Source: Candidatus Omnitrophica bacterium UBA6233 (GTDB taxonomy: Bacteria > Omnitrophota > Gorgyraeia > Gygaellales > Profunditerraquicolaceae). Taken from it: a stretch of 53,223 bases of DNA. Positions 16,032 to 22,936 of this stretch are shown here, one piece after another. Positions within the stretch are counted from its first letter, which is position 1. Every line of letters begins with the position of its first letter. Made by a program: the position numbers and the translations under genes. The notes beneath the pieces were generated by a model, which was not told the DNA's origin, did not search any database, and was given only the letters and a program-made list of their open reading frames with translations. The stretch spans positions 1 to 53,223 of the forward strand of contig DJWJ01000035.1 of NCBI GenBank assembly GCA_002440965.1. Reading direction: 5' to 3'.

Positions 16032-16580
16032 TTATTTTTTCAAATATGCTTTGATAATCTTCTGCTCGGCAAGCGGCCTGTCGGAGGCGTTGACCTGCGT
16101 ATTTTCTATTTTCTGCACGACATCATAACCCGAGATAACTTCGCCGAAAATAGTATGGCGCATATTTAGCCACGGGGTAGAGGCAGTGGTAATAAAAAAC
16201 TGACTGCCGTTAGTGCCGGGGCCGGCATTGGCCATAGCTAAAATCCCGGGTTTATCGAATTTTACGCTGGGAGTTACTTCGTCTACAAAAGGCTTTCCCC
16301 AAACCGACTCTCCTCCCGCGCCTGTTCCGGTAGGGTCTCCGCCCTGAATCATAAAGCCTTTGATTACCCGGTGAAAAATCAATCCGTTATAGTAGCCTTG
16401 TTCGGCCAGCCGAGTAAAATTTTCGCAGGCCTTGGGCGCTGTTTCAGGCATAAGTTTAATCTCTAGCGCGCCCTGATTAGTTTCAAGCACAACGATATCG
16501 TTATCCATACTATAGACTCCTTTGATAAATAGATTGATAAAAAATAGAGCGACTATGACCGATATAACTTTTCTTGCCAT
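16032..16580 (-). CDS. Exported cyclophilin-type peptidyl-prolyl isomerase
   Basis: The 182-residue protein has a hydrophobic leader (about 4-24), then a complete cyclophilin domain. Active-site segments are GLIFHRVIKGFMIQGGDPTG, ANAGPGTNGSQFFIT and the Trp-containing TPWLNMRHTIFGEV. The catalytic Arg (FHRV), Phe and Gln residues are all present. It assists folding of exported proteins. The leader suggests a periplasmic site. A GGGAGGGG ribosome site precedes the start. It sits between the acetolactate decarboxylase and the PIG-L genes with gaps of 9 and 11 nt. Confidence 0.92.
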   Translation of the reverse strand: MARKVISVIVALFFINLFIKGVYSMDNDIVVLETNQGALEIKLMPETAPKACENFTRLAEQGYYNGLIFHRVIKGFMIQGGDPTGTGAGGESVWGKPFVDEVTPSVKFDKPGILAMANAGPGTNGSQFFITTASTPWLNMRHTIFGEVISGYDVVQKIENTQVNASDRPLAEQKIIKAYLKK

Positions 16581-16589
16581 TTCCCCTCC

Positions 16590-17324
16590 CTAGCTGACAG
16601 CCTCCTGATTATCGGGCAAGGCCATAAAGAAATTATTCATCTTCTGTATTCTGATTATGCCTTGCGACAAGCTGCAATCAAGAAGATGCCCGCCGGATTT
16701 TTTGTCGCGGCTGATGAAATGAAAATGATACCCGCTGAAATTGAGTTCTTTCATATAGCCCGGAAAATAAAATCCGACTAACACGCCTTTAACGCCAGAG
16801 AATTCCGCAACGCTTTGAGACTTGGCAACTTCGGAAAACGGCTTGTAGGGCTTATCTTGTTTTACGAAACTGCGGGTTTTAACAGCAACGAAATCACCTT
16901 CGACTTTAATGGCAAAAATGGAATTCTTGTCGGGTATAAGCAAATCCAGATATTCCAACAATTGTTTGTAGGTTAAGGAATTATAGTGGACCGCCTCGGT
17001 AGAGGACCGGAAGAAATCGGCCACCGCAAAGGGAACTTTCAGTTTATTGGAGGCCCGGGAGATTTTACCGTCTGATTTCGCCTGATAGCAAACCCCGCCG
17101 ACGAGGATTAATTCTCCGTCGATACCGTTAAAGGCGCCGAGCCCGAAATTGCCATGTTCTTTTAGCTGCCCGACGCTAAGCCCGCCGTCGTAAGCGCCCG
17201 CCAGAAAAGCGCTACTGGTGGAATATTGATAGATTATCGACTTGTTTTGCTGGCTAAGATGAACGCAGCCGGATGAGAATATGACTGTCAAGGTTAGAAG
17301 TAAAGCGGTATATTTTTTAGGCAT
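16590..17324 (-). CDS. budA: Alpha-acetolactate decarboxylase with lipoprotein leader
   Basis: The 244-residue protein matches acetolactate decarboxylase, which converts 2-acetolactate to acetoin. Zinc ligands are visible as H200, H202 and H213 in GYHFHFISRDKKSGGH. E71 (DGELILVGG) and R151 (VAVKTRS) fit the other active-site positions. The N-terminus is unusual: a hydrophobic leader ending SSGC would put a lipidated Cys at residue 20, making it an exported lipoprotein. The lipobox is imperfect, with Ser at -3. The gene is second in a run with a PPC protein, a cyclophilin and a PIG-L enzyme, not in an acetoin operon. Acetolactate synthase genes lie 22 kb away. Confidence 0.9.
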   Translation of the reverse strand: MPKKYTALLLTLTVIFSSGCVHLSQQNKSIIYQYSTSSAFLAGAYDGGLSVGQLKEHGNFGLGAFNGIDGELILVGGVCYQAKSDGKISRASNKLKVPFAVADFFRSSTEAVHYNSLTYKQLLEYLDLLIPDKNSIFAIKVEGDFVAVKTRSFVKQDKPYKPFSEVAKSQSVAEFSGVKGVLVGFYFPGYMKELNFSGYHFHFISRDKKSGGHLLDCSLSQGIIRIQKMNNFFMALPDNQEAVS

Positions 17325-17334
17325 AGCGTATTCC

Positions 17335-17775
17335 TTATTTTAAGATTTTCAGGAGGTTTAAGCCTGTGCGCGGGTCTATATCTTTGGTGGCCTTGACTCC
17401 TTTAAGCTCGAAGACTATCGCCTCTACCACCAGAAAAACCCGGGATTTTCCGCGAACGCAGCCGGTAAGAGTTTTTTGTTTCTTGCCCATACTGCTATGG
17501 ATGTGGATTTGCGGAGCTTTCTTATTGGTAAAGACCGTTCCAATCCCCATCACTTCCCAGCCGCCGCTAAAGTAAACCTGATTGGGTTCGGGGGGAATGA
17601 CCGGTTTTCTGGGGCCGGTAACCAAATCCCCTTTTTTAAGCGCCCCGATAAAAACCAGAGCAGCGGTTTTGACCTTCTCTTTTTTCAGGAACTCTGAAAG
17701 CTTATCCAGAAGGATATCGTCATCCTCAAACTTCAGCAAGAAAATCCTGCCTATATTTCCTTGGGTGTATTGCAT
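17335..17775 (-). CDS. PPC-domain (DUF296) protein
   Basis: The 146-residue protein is a single PPC/DUF296 domain, the fold also found fused to AT-hooks in plants. Its core has the pattern AALVFIGALKKGDLV, then IGTVFTNKKAPQIHIHSSMGK, with a His-x-His-x(n)-Gly metal site, and GCVRGKSRVFLVVEAIVFEL. Bacterial members form metal-binding trimers of unknown role, so DNA binding should not be assumed. There is no ribosome site before the ATG, but TATAAT lies six bases upstream, which could mean leaderless translation. It starts the four-gene run ending with the PIG-L gene. Confidence 0.85.
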   Translation of the reverse strand: MQYTQGNIGRIFLLKFEDDDILLDKLSEFLKKEKVKTAALVFIGALKKGDLVTGPRKPVIPPEPNQVYFSGGWEVMGIGTVFTNKKAPQIHIHSSMGKKQKTLTGCVRGKSRVFLVVEAIVFELKGVKATKDIDPRTGLNLLKILK

Positions 17776-17781
17776 AGCTTT

Positions 17782-17809
17782 ATTATATCCAAATTTTGGG
17801 AAATCGCAA
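17782..17809 (-). promoter_or_regulatory. Candidate promoter giving a leaderless PPC transcript
   Basis: On the minus strand TTGCGA (17809-17804) and a perfect TATAAT (17787-17782) are 16 nt apart. The ATG begins seven bases after the -10, where transcription would start. A second TATAAT at 17828-17823 offers an alternative with a 40-nt leader. No ribosome site is visible in either case. Confidence 0.4.
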
Positions 17810-17949
17810 TTTATTAAAATAAATTATAGCAGACGCAGGCAATAAAAGGCACTTAGGAATGCAGTATATAATTATTTTGGTTATTATTATATCAAGAGGC
17901 AACAATAGGTATGGTATAAGAAAAGATTTTTATAGTTCGACTGGTTCCT

Positions 17950-19443
17950 TCAGATGGAGGATAAACGCTGTTTCAGCGCTCTATTCGCTTTCTCTAACTC
18001 GTCGAGCTTTGCATCCTGGATGGATATTTTGTTTTCCTGCTCTTTTATAGCGTTGACCAAATAAGGAATAATGAAATCCGTTTTGAGTCCAAGCATTCCG
18101 GTATCGGGATTAGCGATAGAAACGGCCTCTGGTATAACTTGCTGCACGTCCTGCGCGATAAAACCCAGTTGATTTTTTGCTCCCTGAATGTAATCAAACC
18201 GCGCCGGCTTGAGCTGCATGATTTTTGCCAGTGCTCCGGTGTTTTTCAGATAGCTAATATTTTCTTTCATGCGTCGGTCTGAACCATAAGCCCAAGTAGC
18301 GGCCGCCAAATAGCCATAACCGTCGTCCCGAATCTGAAAATTACTGGTGCCATTTGATTTTTCGACAATAAGTCCATAAGTGGCGCTTGTAGTACCACTG
18401 CCCTTGACTTCTAATTTAGCGCTGGTTGGCGTCGTCCCTATCCCAACGTTGCCGTTGCCCAAAACAGCAAAAAAAGTTTTAGAACTAGCTCCGTCATTAA
18501 CGACAAAACTATAATCACTAGCACTATTACCAGCTTGGATTACCAAACCATGTCCTGAGCTAGCTGTATTCTCAATTCTAGCCACCCAATTTCCCGTCTT
18601 ACTACCTAAAACATTTAATAGAGCTAAGGGATTCGTCGTCCCGATGCCGACGTTGCCGGATGATTTACTAATCCGCATTCTTTCTGTGCTATTATCAGTC
18701 CCAAACAGGATATTTCCGGTTCTAGAGAGAACAATGGCATCTCCACTAGCAGCATTACCTAAGTAATGGCCTGCTCCTGTTGCCATGCCAAAAGTTACAG
18801 AAGTGGAAAGATCACTAGCGCTACTTGCAATACGCAGCTCAGGAGCAAAGTTTCCAGTAACAACCAGATTAGCATTAGTTGAATCTTGATGGACGTGTAA
18901 TCTTCCTCCGGGACTGGTTGTCCCTATCCCAACGTTACCATCCTGTTTAATGATTAACCGCGTTCCTACATGATTTGTGGTTAATTCCTCTATAGATAAA
19001 GCACTATTTGAATAATCGCCTCTGCCGCTGCCACCAACTCTTAAATCCCATTGGACATTAGCGGCATTAGCCAAGCTTAATTTTGCTGCATAGCCATCGT
19101 TAGCTTGATTATTAACTTTAATCGCTGTTTCTTCAACAGCCGTACCATTGTAGACTTCAAGACGTGTTCCCGGATTCGCCGTGCCTATCCCTACATTGCC
19201 CTCTACTACCAGGTCAGCGGCATAATCTATCTCCCCTCCATCGCTATCTGACTCCTCCCAATCGTAGGTGCCTCCCTGAATATAGTTATCGCCTATGGCT
19301 ATACGCTTGGCTCTTAACTCCCGATAGTTTCCGTAGGGGGAAGGATAATAGGTGGTAATGGTCAAAGTATCTTCAGCAAGGCTAGAAAAAGAAGCAATTA
19401 AGCTAAAACTTAGCAGGAGTAAAAGAAACTTTGGTTTAGGCAT
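17950..19443 (-). CDS. Secreted tail-fibre-like protein with S74 chaperone domain
   Basis: The 497-residue protein starts with a signal peptide (MPKPKFLLLLLSFSLIASFS), then ITTYYPSPYGNY and RAKRIAIGDNYI, a motif I associate with Omnitrophota surface proteins. The middle has four copies of a GNVGIGT-x-P unit spaced along trimeric beta repeats. The end is a peptidase S74 domain from S388, with the Ser-x4-Lys dyad as SDRRMK (S388, K393), FIAQDVQQVIPEAV and a C-terminal coiled coil. In phage tailspikes this domain assembles the trimer and cleaves itself off. The ATG at 19443 has a GGAAAGGA ribosome site. The longer frame to 19650 would cross the operator and the neighbouring gene. Confidence 0.85.
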   Translation of the reverse strand: MPKPKFLLLLLSFSLIASFSSLAEDTLTITTYYPSPYGNYRELRAKRIAIGDNYIQGGTYDWEESDSDGGEIDYAADLVVEGNVGIGTANPGTRLEVYNGTAVEETAIKVNNQANDGYAAKLSLANAANVQWDLRVGGSGRGDYSNSALSIEELTTNHVGTRLIIKQDGNVGIGTTSPGGRLHVHQDSTNANLVVTGNFAPELRIASSASDLSTSVTFGMATGAGHYLGNAASGDAIVLSRTGNILFGTDNSTERMRISKSSGNVGIGTTNPLALLNVLGSKTGNWVARIENTASSGHGLVIQAGNSASDYSFVVNDGASSKTFFAVLGNGNVGIGTTPTSAKLEVKGSGTTSATYGLIVEKSNGTSNFQIRDDGYGYLAAATWAYGSDRRMKENISYLKNTGALAKIMQLKPARFDYIQGAKNQLGFIAQDVQQVIPEAVSIANPDTGMLGLKTDFIIPYLVNAIKEQENKISIQDAKLDELEKANRALKQRLSSI

Positions 19444-19475
19444 CCTGATTTCCTTTCCGCATATCTGCCTCTCTC

Positions 19476-19500
19476 TTAATATTCCATTTTGGAATATTAA
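19476..19500. promoter_or_regulatory. Perfect 25-bp palindromic operator
   Basis: The arms TTAATATTCCA and TGGAATATTAA are perfect 11-bp inverted repeats around TTT. It sits at about +1 to +25 of the S74 gene promoter and overlaps the -35 of the divergent XRE gene. The position suits a repressor site. The neighbouring XRE protein is the obvious candidate ligand, by inference. Confidence 0.7.
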
Positions 19501-19517
19501 TAAAAAGAGTGTAACAT
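19489..19517 (+). promoter_or_regulatory. Candidate promoter of the XRE gene
   Basis: TTGGAA (19489-19494) and TAACAT (19512-19517) are 17 nt apart. The -35 is inside the right arm of the 25-bp palindrome, so binding there would also block this promoter. The match to consensus is moderate. Confidence 0.45.
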
Positions 19518-19536
19518 AGAAAATTAGAGGTGTCAA
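19508..19536 (-). promoter_or_regulatory. Candidate promoter of the S74 gene
   Basis: On the minus strand TTGACA (19536-19531) and TACACT (19513-19508) are 17 nt apart. Transcription would begin near 19501, at the edge of the palindrome. The -35 lies just before the XRE start codon, so the two promoters face each other across about 50 bp. Confidence 0.55.
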
Positions 19537-19540
19537 GCAA

Positions 19541-19762
19541 ATGGATAAAACAATTTTTACCAAAGCCCATAAAGACTTAGTCAGCCGCCTGATTAAAGCG
19601 CGCAAGGCAGCCAAGCTTAAGCAGGCTGAAGTAGCCGAGAAACTGGGCAAGACCCAATCCTACATCTCCAAAATCGAATCCGGGCAGCGCCGTTTGGATA
19701 CTGTCCAGCTGAACGAATTCGCCTCAATCTACAAAAAGAAACTCCGCTATTTTCTGGAATAA
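19541..19762 (+). CDS. XRE-family helix-turn-helix regulator
   Basis: The 73-residue protein is a single Cro/C1-type helix-turn-helix. The recognition region is KQAEVAEKLGKTQSYISKIESGQRRLDTVQLNEFA, with the conserved Gln, Ser-x-Ile-Ser-x-x-Glu pattern. There is no extra effector domain, so it probably binds DNA as a dimer. A ribosome site AGAGGTG precedes the ATG. It is one of two plus-strand genes and is divergent from the S74 gene across the 25-bp palindrome, so mutual or self regulation is likely. Confidence 0.88.
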   Translation: MDKTIFTKAHKDLVSRLIKARKAAKLKQAEVAEKLGKTQSYISKIESGQRRLDTVQLNEFASIYKKKLRYFLE

Positions 19763-19793
19763 TTCCTCTTTCAATTAAACCAACCATCCCTGC

Positions 19794-19822
19794 TTTACAA
19801 TCCCGGTATTTTGTTTTATAAT
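19794..19822 (+). promoter_or_regulatory. Sigma70 promoter of the PpiD-like gene
   Basis: TTTACA (19794-19799) and a perfect TATAAT (19817-19822) are separated by 17 nt. A ribosome site (AAAGGA) and the ATG at 19848 follow at the expected distances. Confidence 0.75.
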
Positions 19823-19847
19823 TGACGGATAAAAGAAAGGATTAAAA

Positions 19848-21233
19848 ATGCTTAAATTATTGCGCAATAGGAAAACCGCAAAAAAAGTATGGATTGGGTT
19901 GGCTATAATCATTATCCCCGCTTTCACCTTTTGGGGTTTTAGCGGAGCGTTCCGCGGCCGGGAAGAAAGCAGGCCTCTAGGCAAGATATTCGGCCGCCAG
20001 GTTAGCGGCGCGGAATTCAAGGATTCTTTGAGCGCGGTAACCACCGCCGCGATAATGAGATTCGGGGATAAACTTCCCGAGGTGCAAAAATACCTGAACC
20101 TTGAATCTCAAGCCTGGGACCGGCTGGTGTTGCTTGCGGAGGCCAGGAAACGGCATATCAAGGTAAGCGACAAAGAAGTAATCGATCTAATCGAAAGCTA
20201 TCCCTTTTTCCAGTATAAGGGCAGCTTTGACGACAAAATTTATAACCAAACCCTTCAATATGTTTTCCGGCTGCAGGCGCGCGTCTTCGAAGAGCAAACC
20301 CGTCAAAGTTTAATCTTAAATAAGCTTTATAAACAGGTTACCGACGGCCTTACGGTTGACGATAAAGAAATTGCCTTTGTATTCGACAAAGAAAATCAAC
20401 AGATAAGCATTTACTACATCGCCGGCATCCCAAGCGATTTTGCCAAGGGGATGAAACCGGCGGAAAAAGAACTCAAGGAATATTTTGCAAAGAGCCGCCT
20501 GAATTTCAAACAGCCGGCTTCTTTCAACATCGAATACGTCTGTATCGCTTCAATCGAAGACGCCAAAAAGGCATCCGGATTATTGGATAAAAACGGTTCT
20601 CTGGAAAAGATAGCCAAAGACTTGAAAATAGAGCTTAAGCAAACCGGGTTCTTTGCGCAAGGCGACTCTGTCCCCGGAATCGAGTGGCTCGCCTCAACTC
20701 CGGAGATACTTTCTAAACTGGAGCAAATGAAACACAGCCCTCCTATCGCAACCGATGGATCCTATTACATACTGCGCATCAAGGATAAAAAAGAAACTTA
20801 TACTCCCGAATTTGAGCAGGTAAAACAAAAAGTTAAAGACGCGTTTGTGAATGCCGAGGCCTGGAAAATCGCGGAACAGAAAATCAACCAATGCGCGCAG
20901 GAACTTAGCAAAAACCCTGATTTCAACCAAGCGGTCCAAAAAAGCGGCCTGAATGTAAAGGAAACTGCTCCTTTTAAATTCGGGGTTCAAATCCCGGAAT
21001 TGGGGTCAACAGACATCTTCTGGGAGAATGCTAAAAGCTTGAAACCGCAAGAAGCCAGCCGGATAATCAAGGCTGCTTCGGGATTTTATATAATCAAGGT
21101 TAAAACGCTTTCTCCCCGGGACGAAAAAAAATACTCGCAAGAGAAGTCCTCGCTTGAACAAAAAACCCTCGAACAGAAAAAAGAAGAAAGATTCAATCAA
21201 TTCTTCGAAGAATTAAAGAATAAAGCCCGCTAA
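19848..21233 (+). CDS. PpiD/SurA-like membrane-anchored chaperone
   Basis: The 461-residue protein has a short cytosolic head, one membrane helix (about residues 13-32) and a large periplasmic part. A SurA-N-like helical region (about 45-170) contains VSGAEFKDSL and VSDKEVIDLIESYPFFQ. A parvulin-like region covers about 215-330 (FFAQGDSVPGIEW and later ATDGSYYILRIKDK). The C-terminus is helical and highly charged (QEKSSLEQKTLEQKK). It probably chaperones exported proteins at the inner membrane. Parvulin catalytic residues are not clear, so isomerase activity is doubtful. It converges on the ferredoxin gene across a strong terminator. Confidence 0.82.
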   Translation: MLKLLRNRKTAKKVWIGLAIIIIPAFTFWGFSGAFRGREESRPLGKIFGRQVSGAEFKDSLSAVTTAAIMRFGDKLPEVQKYLNLESQAWDRLVLLAEARKRHIKVSDKEVIDLIESYPFFQYKGSFDDKIYNQTLQYVFRLQARVFEEQTRQSLILNKLYKQVTDGLTVDDKEIAFVFDKENQQISIYYIAGIPSDFAKGMKPAEKELKEYFAKSRLNFKQPASFNIEYVCIASIEDAKKASGLLDKNGSLEKIAKDLKIELKQTGFFAQGDSVPGIEWLASTPEILSKLEQMKHSPPIATDGSYYILRIKDKKETYTPEFEQVKQKVKDAFVNAEAWKIAEQKINQCAQELSKNPDFNQAVQKSGLNVKETAPFKFGVQIPELGSTDIFWENAKSLKPQEASRIIKAASGFYIIKVKTLSPRDEKKYSQEKSSLEQKTLEQKKEERFNQFFEELKNKAR

Positions 21234-21276
21234 ATAAAAGGGACGGTTCTATAAAATAGAACCGTCCCTTTTATTT
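21232..21276. terminator. Bidirectional terminator with 20-bp perfect arms
   Basis: Arms at 21232-21251 and 21257-21276 are perfectly complementary over 20 bp around the loop TAAAA. The stem centre is GGGACGGTTC/GAACCGTCCC with A- and T-rich flanks on both sides. It lies between the converging PpiD-like and ferredoxin genes. The first base overlaps the PpiD-like stop codon region. The GGGACGGTTCT core may also be a dispersed repeat. Confidence 0.9.
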
Positions 21277-21291
21277 TTATAACTTCGAAAC

Positions 21292-21477
21292 CTATTCGTT
21301 TACCTTAATACAACTTACCGGACAGCTATCCGCAACTTCCTGCAAATTACAGCTTGCGCAATTCTGGCTTTTCACGTGAGCAACCCCGTCTCCCTGCAGT
21401 TCAAAAACCTCCGGGCAGGATTGTTCGCATAATCCGCAGCCAACACAGGTAGAAGAATCAATGGTAACTTTTGACAT
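21292..21477 (-). CDS. [4Fe-4S] ferredoxin
   Basis: The 61-residue protein has a CVGCGLCEQSCP motif near the N-terminus and CNLQEVADSCP near the C-terminus. The layout is that of single-cluster ferredoxins of the Thermotoga type: three cluster Cys in the first motif, one in the second, and a further Cys pair that could form a disulfide. An additional CASC pair makes two extra Cys. It probably carries electrons from pyruvate oxidation and follows the ferritin-like gene by 12 nt at the end of the por gene run. Confidence 0.9.
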   Translation of the reverse strand: MSKVTIDSSTCVGCGLCEQSCPEVFELQGDGVAHVKSQNCASCNLQEVADSCPVSCIKVNE

Positions 21478-21489
21478 ATTCTCCTCCGC

Positions 21490-21969
21490 TTACCTTTCCA
21501 ATAGATTTTCAAACATCTCTTCGTGGTCAACTTCTTCCGCTAATATGTGGGTAACCAACTGATATGTAACGTTGTCTTTGCCGAAAGTCTTTTTGGCAAT
21601 CTTGTTGTAGACTTCGATTGCGCCGGCTTCCGCCTCGGTAACAATACGGATAATCCTGTTGATATCCGCGGTATTCTTCGGAGGCATAAGATAAGGAGCG
21701 TTGGCATTCTTCTCCAGATCCATAGGATTGGCGGTAGGCGAATCCCCCAGCTTAATGATTAAATCCGCCACTTCCGTAGCATGCTCCAGCTCATCCTTAG
21801 CAATTTTCTCCAACATTTCTTTTACGTCTTCATAGGCCTTGCCGGAAACAATCTGCGCCATATACCAATAAAGATAATAAGCTAACCACTCATCGCAATA
21901 AGCCTTGTTCAAATCCCTTACAAGGTCTTTAAGGCTCAACTCTACGATTGCCCTTGCCTGTTTTCCCAT
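21490..21969 (-). CDS. Ferritin-like di-iron protein (bacterioferritin/Dps-like)
   Basis: The 159-residue protein has four helices carrying two Glu...Glu-x-x-His sets: DEWLAYYLYW and AKDELEHATEV in the first half, and EAEAGAIEVYNKI and EEVDHEEMFENLL in the second. That is the ferritin/rubrerythrin di-iron pattern. There is no rubredoxin-like Cys tail. Likely roles are iron storage or detoxification of peroxide or oxygen, protecting the iron-sulfur enzyme encoded upstream. It starts 82 nt after porB with two stem-loops in between and a GAGGAGG ribosome site. Confidence 0.85.
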   Translation of the reverse strand: MGKQARAIVELSLKDLVRDLNKAYCDEWLAYYLYWYMAQIVSGKAYEDVKEMLEKIAKDELEHATEVADLIIKLGDSPTANPMDLEKNANAPYLMPPKNTADINRIIRIVTEAEAGAIEVYNKIAKKTFGKDNVTYQLVTHILAEEVDHEEMFENLLER

Positions 21970-21982
21970 CTGCGCACCTCCT

Positions 21983-22047
21983 CAATTTCCCCGCTCTTTT
22001 TTCGTCGGGAAATTGATCCCGAATCCGCCAACGGCGGATGAGGGATC
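21983..22047 (-). promoter_or_regulatory. Two adjoining stem-loops between porB and the ferritin-like gene
   Basis: In transcription order the first stem is at 22047-22015: GATCCC and GGGATC enclose ATCCGCC/GGCGGAT with a 3-nt loop. The second is at 22015-21983, a 9-bp stem CAATTTCCC/GGGAAATTG. The second ends right before the GAGGAGG ribosome site. Neither has a U-run, so I read them as RNA stability or processing elements rather than terminators. Confidence 0.5.
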
Positions 22048-22051
22048 TGTT

Positions 22052-22936
22052 TTAAACTCCTTGTGCCTCTGCCCTTAATCCGTACTTCTTTATATTATTA
22101 TCCGCGATATCCTGGATTTTTTTAATCTCTTCCGGCTTATTCAACAGATGCTTAAACCTGCCTTGCGTCTTTAAATACTCCTCAACTGGTTTAGGCGTAA
22201 TCTGCCTGCGGCCGCTTAAGGCTCCGTTTTCATACTCTATCAACGGATACAATCCTGTCTCAACGGCTAGCTTGGCAACCTGTATAGTCAGGTTTGTCTC
22301 ATGCCTCCAGCCTAACGGACAGGGCGCATGCACTTGAATATATTTCGGCCCCTTTATAGAGAGGGCTTTTTTTACTTTTCTCTGTAAATCCTGGCCAAAA
22401 CCGCTGGAAGCTACAGCCACGTAAGGAATACCATGGGCATTGGCAATTTCAGGCATCGGTTTTTTCGGGCGCAGGTTTCCGATAGAAGCAATACCCGCCG
22501 GGCTCGTCGTAGTATTCGTGTCAAAAGGCGTAAGCCCGCTTCTTTGCACCCCGGTGTTCATATACGCTTCGTTATCGTAACAAACATACAAAATATTATG
22601 CCCGCGCTCAAGCATCCCGGAGAGCGCCTGCAGGCCAATGTCTGCGCTGCTTCCGTCTCCGCCCTGGGCGATTATATTGATATTATCGGCTTTACCTAAA
22701 TATTTAATCGCGGACTCAACTCCTGAAGCAACCGCGGCCGCATTCTCGAAAAGCGAATGGATAAAAGGAACTTCCCAGGAGGATTCAGGATACTTGGTTG
22801 AAAAGACTTCCAGGCATCCGGTATTATTTACGATAATGGTGTTTGGGCCGGCCGCATCCAAAACCAGGCGCGCTGCCATAGACTGGCCGCAACCCGCGCA
22901 AGCAGTATGCCCCGGAGCAAATAACGTCTTACTCAT
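22052..22936 (-). CDS. porB: Pyruvate:ferredoxin oxidoreductase beta subunit
   Basis: The 294-residue protein binds thiamine diphosphate and one [4Fe-4S] cluster. The cofactor motif is GGDGSSADIGLQALSGML...DNEAYMN. Cluster Cys are in ACAGCGQ, NNTGC and APCPLGW. With alpha, gamma and delta subunits it forms the complex that splits pyruvate and CoA to acetyl-CoA, CO2 and reduced ferredoxin. Its start overlaps the porA stop by 8 nt. The gene order gamma-delta-alpha-beta is standard for four-subunit enzymes of anaerobes. Assignment to pyruvate rather than another 2-oxo acid rests on overall similarity. Confidence 0.93.
   Translation of the reverse strand: MSKTLFAPGHTACAGCGQSMAARLVLDAAGPNTIIVNNTGCLEVFSTKYPESSWEVPFIHSLFENAAAVASGVESAIKYLGKADNINIIAQGGDGSSADIGLQALSGMLERGHNILYVCYDNEAYMNTGVQRSGLTPFDTNTTTSPAGIASIGNLRPKKPMPEIANAHGIPYVAVASSGFGQDLQRKVKKALSIKGPKYIQVHAPCPLGWRHETNLTIQVAKLAVETGLYPLIEYENGALSGRRQITPKPVEEYLKTQGRFKHLLNKPEEIKKIQDIADNNIKKYGLRAEAQGV

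Noticed and set aside
19444..19650. N-terminal 69-codon extension of the S74 protein
   Set aside because: It would cross the 25-bp palindrome, both promoters and the start of the divergent XRE gene. The ATG at 19443 has a good ribosome site and begins a clear signal peptide.
17950..19762. Integrated prophage
   Set aside because: The S74 domain is phage-like, but there are no capsid, terminase, integrase or lysis genes nearby, and the protein has a signal peptide.
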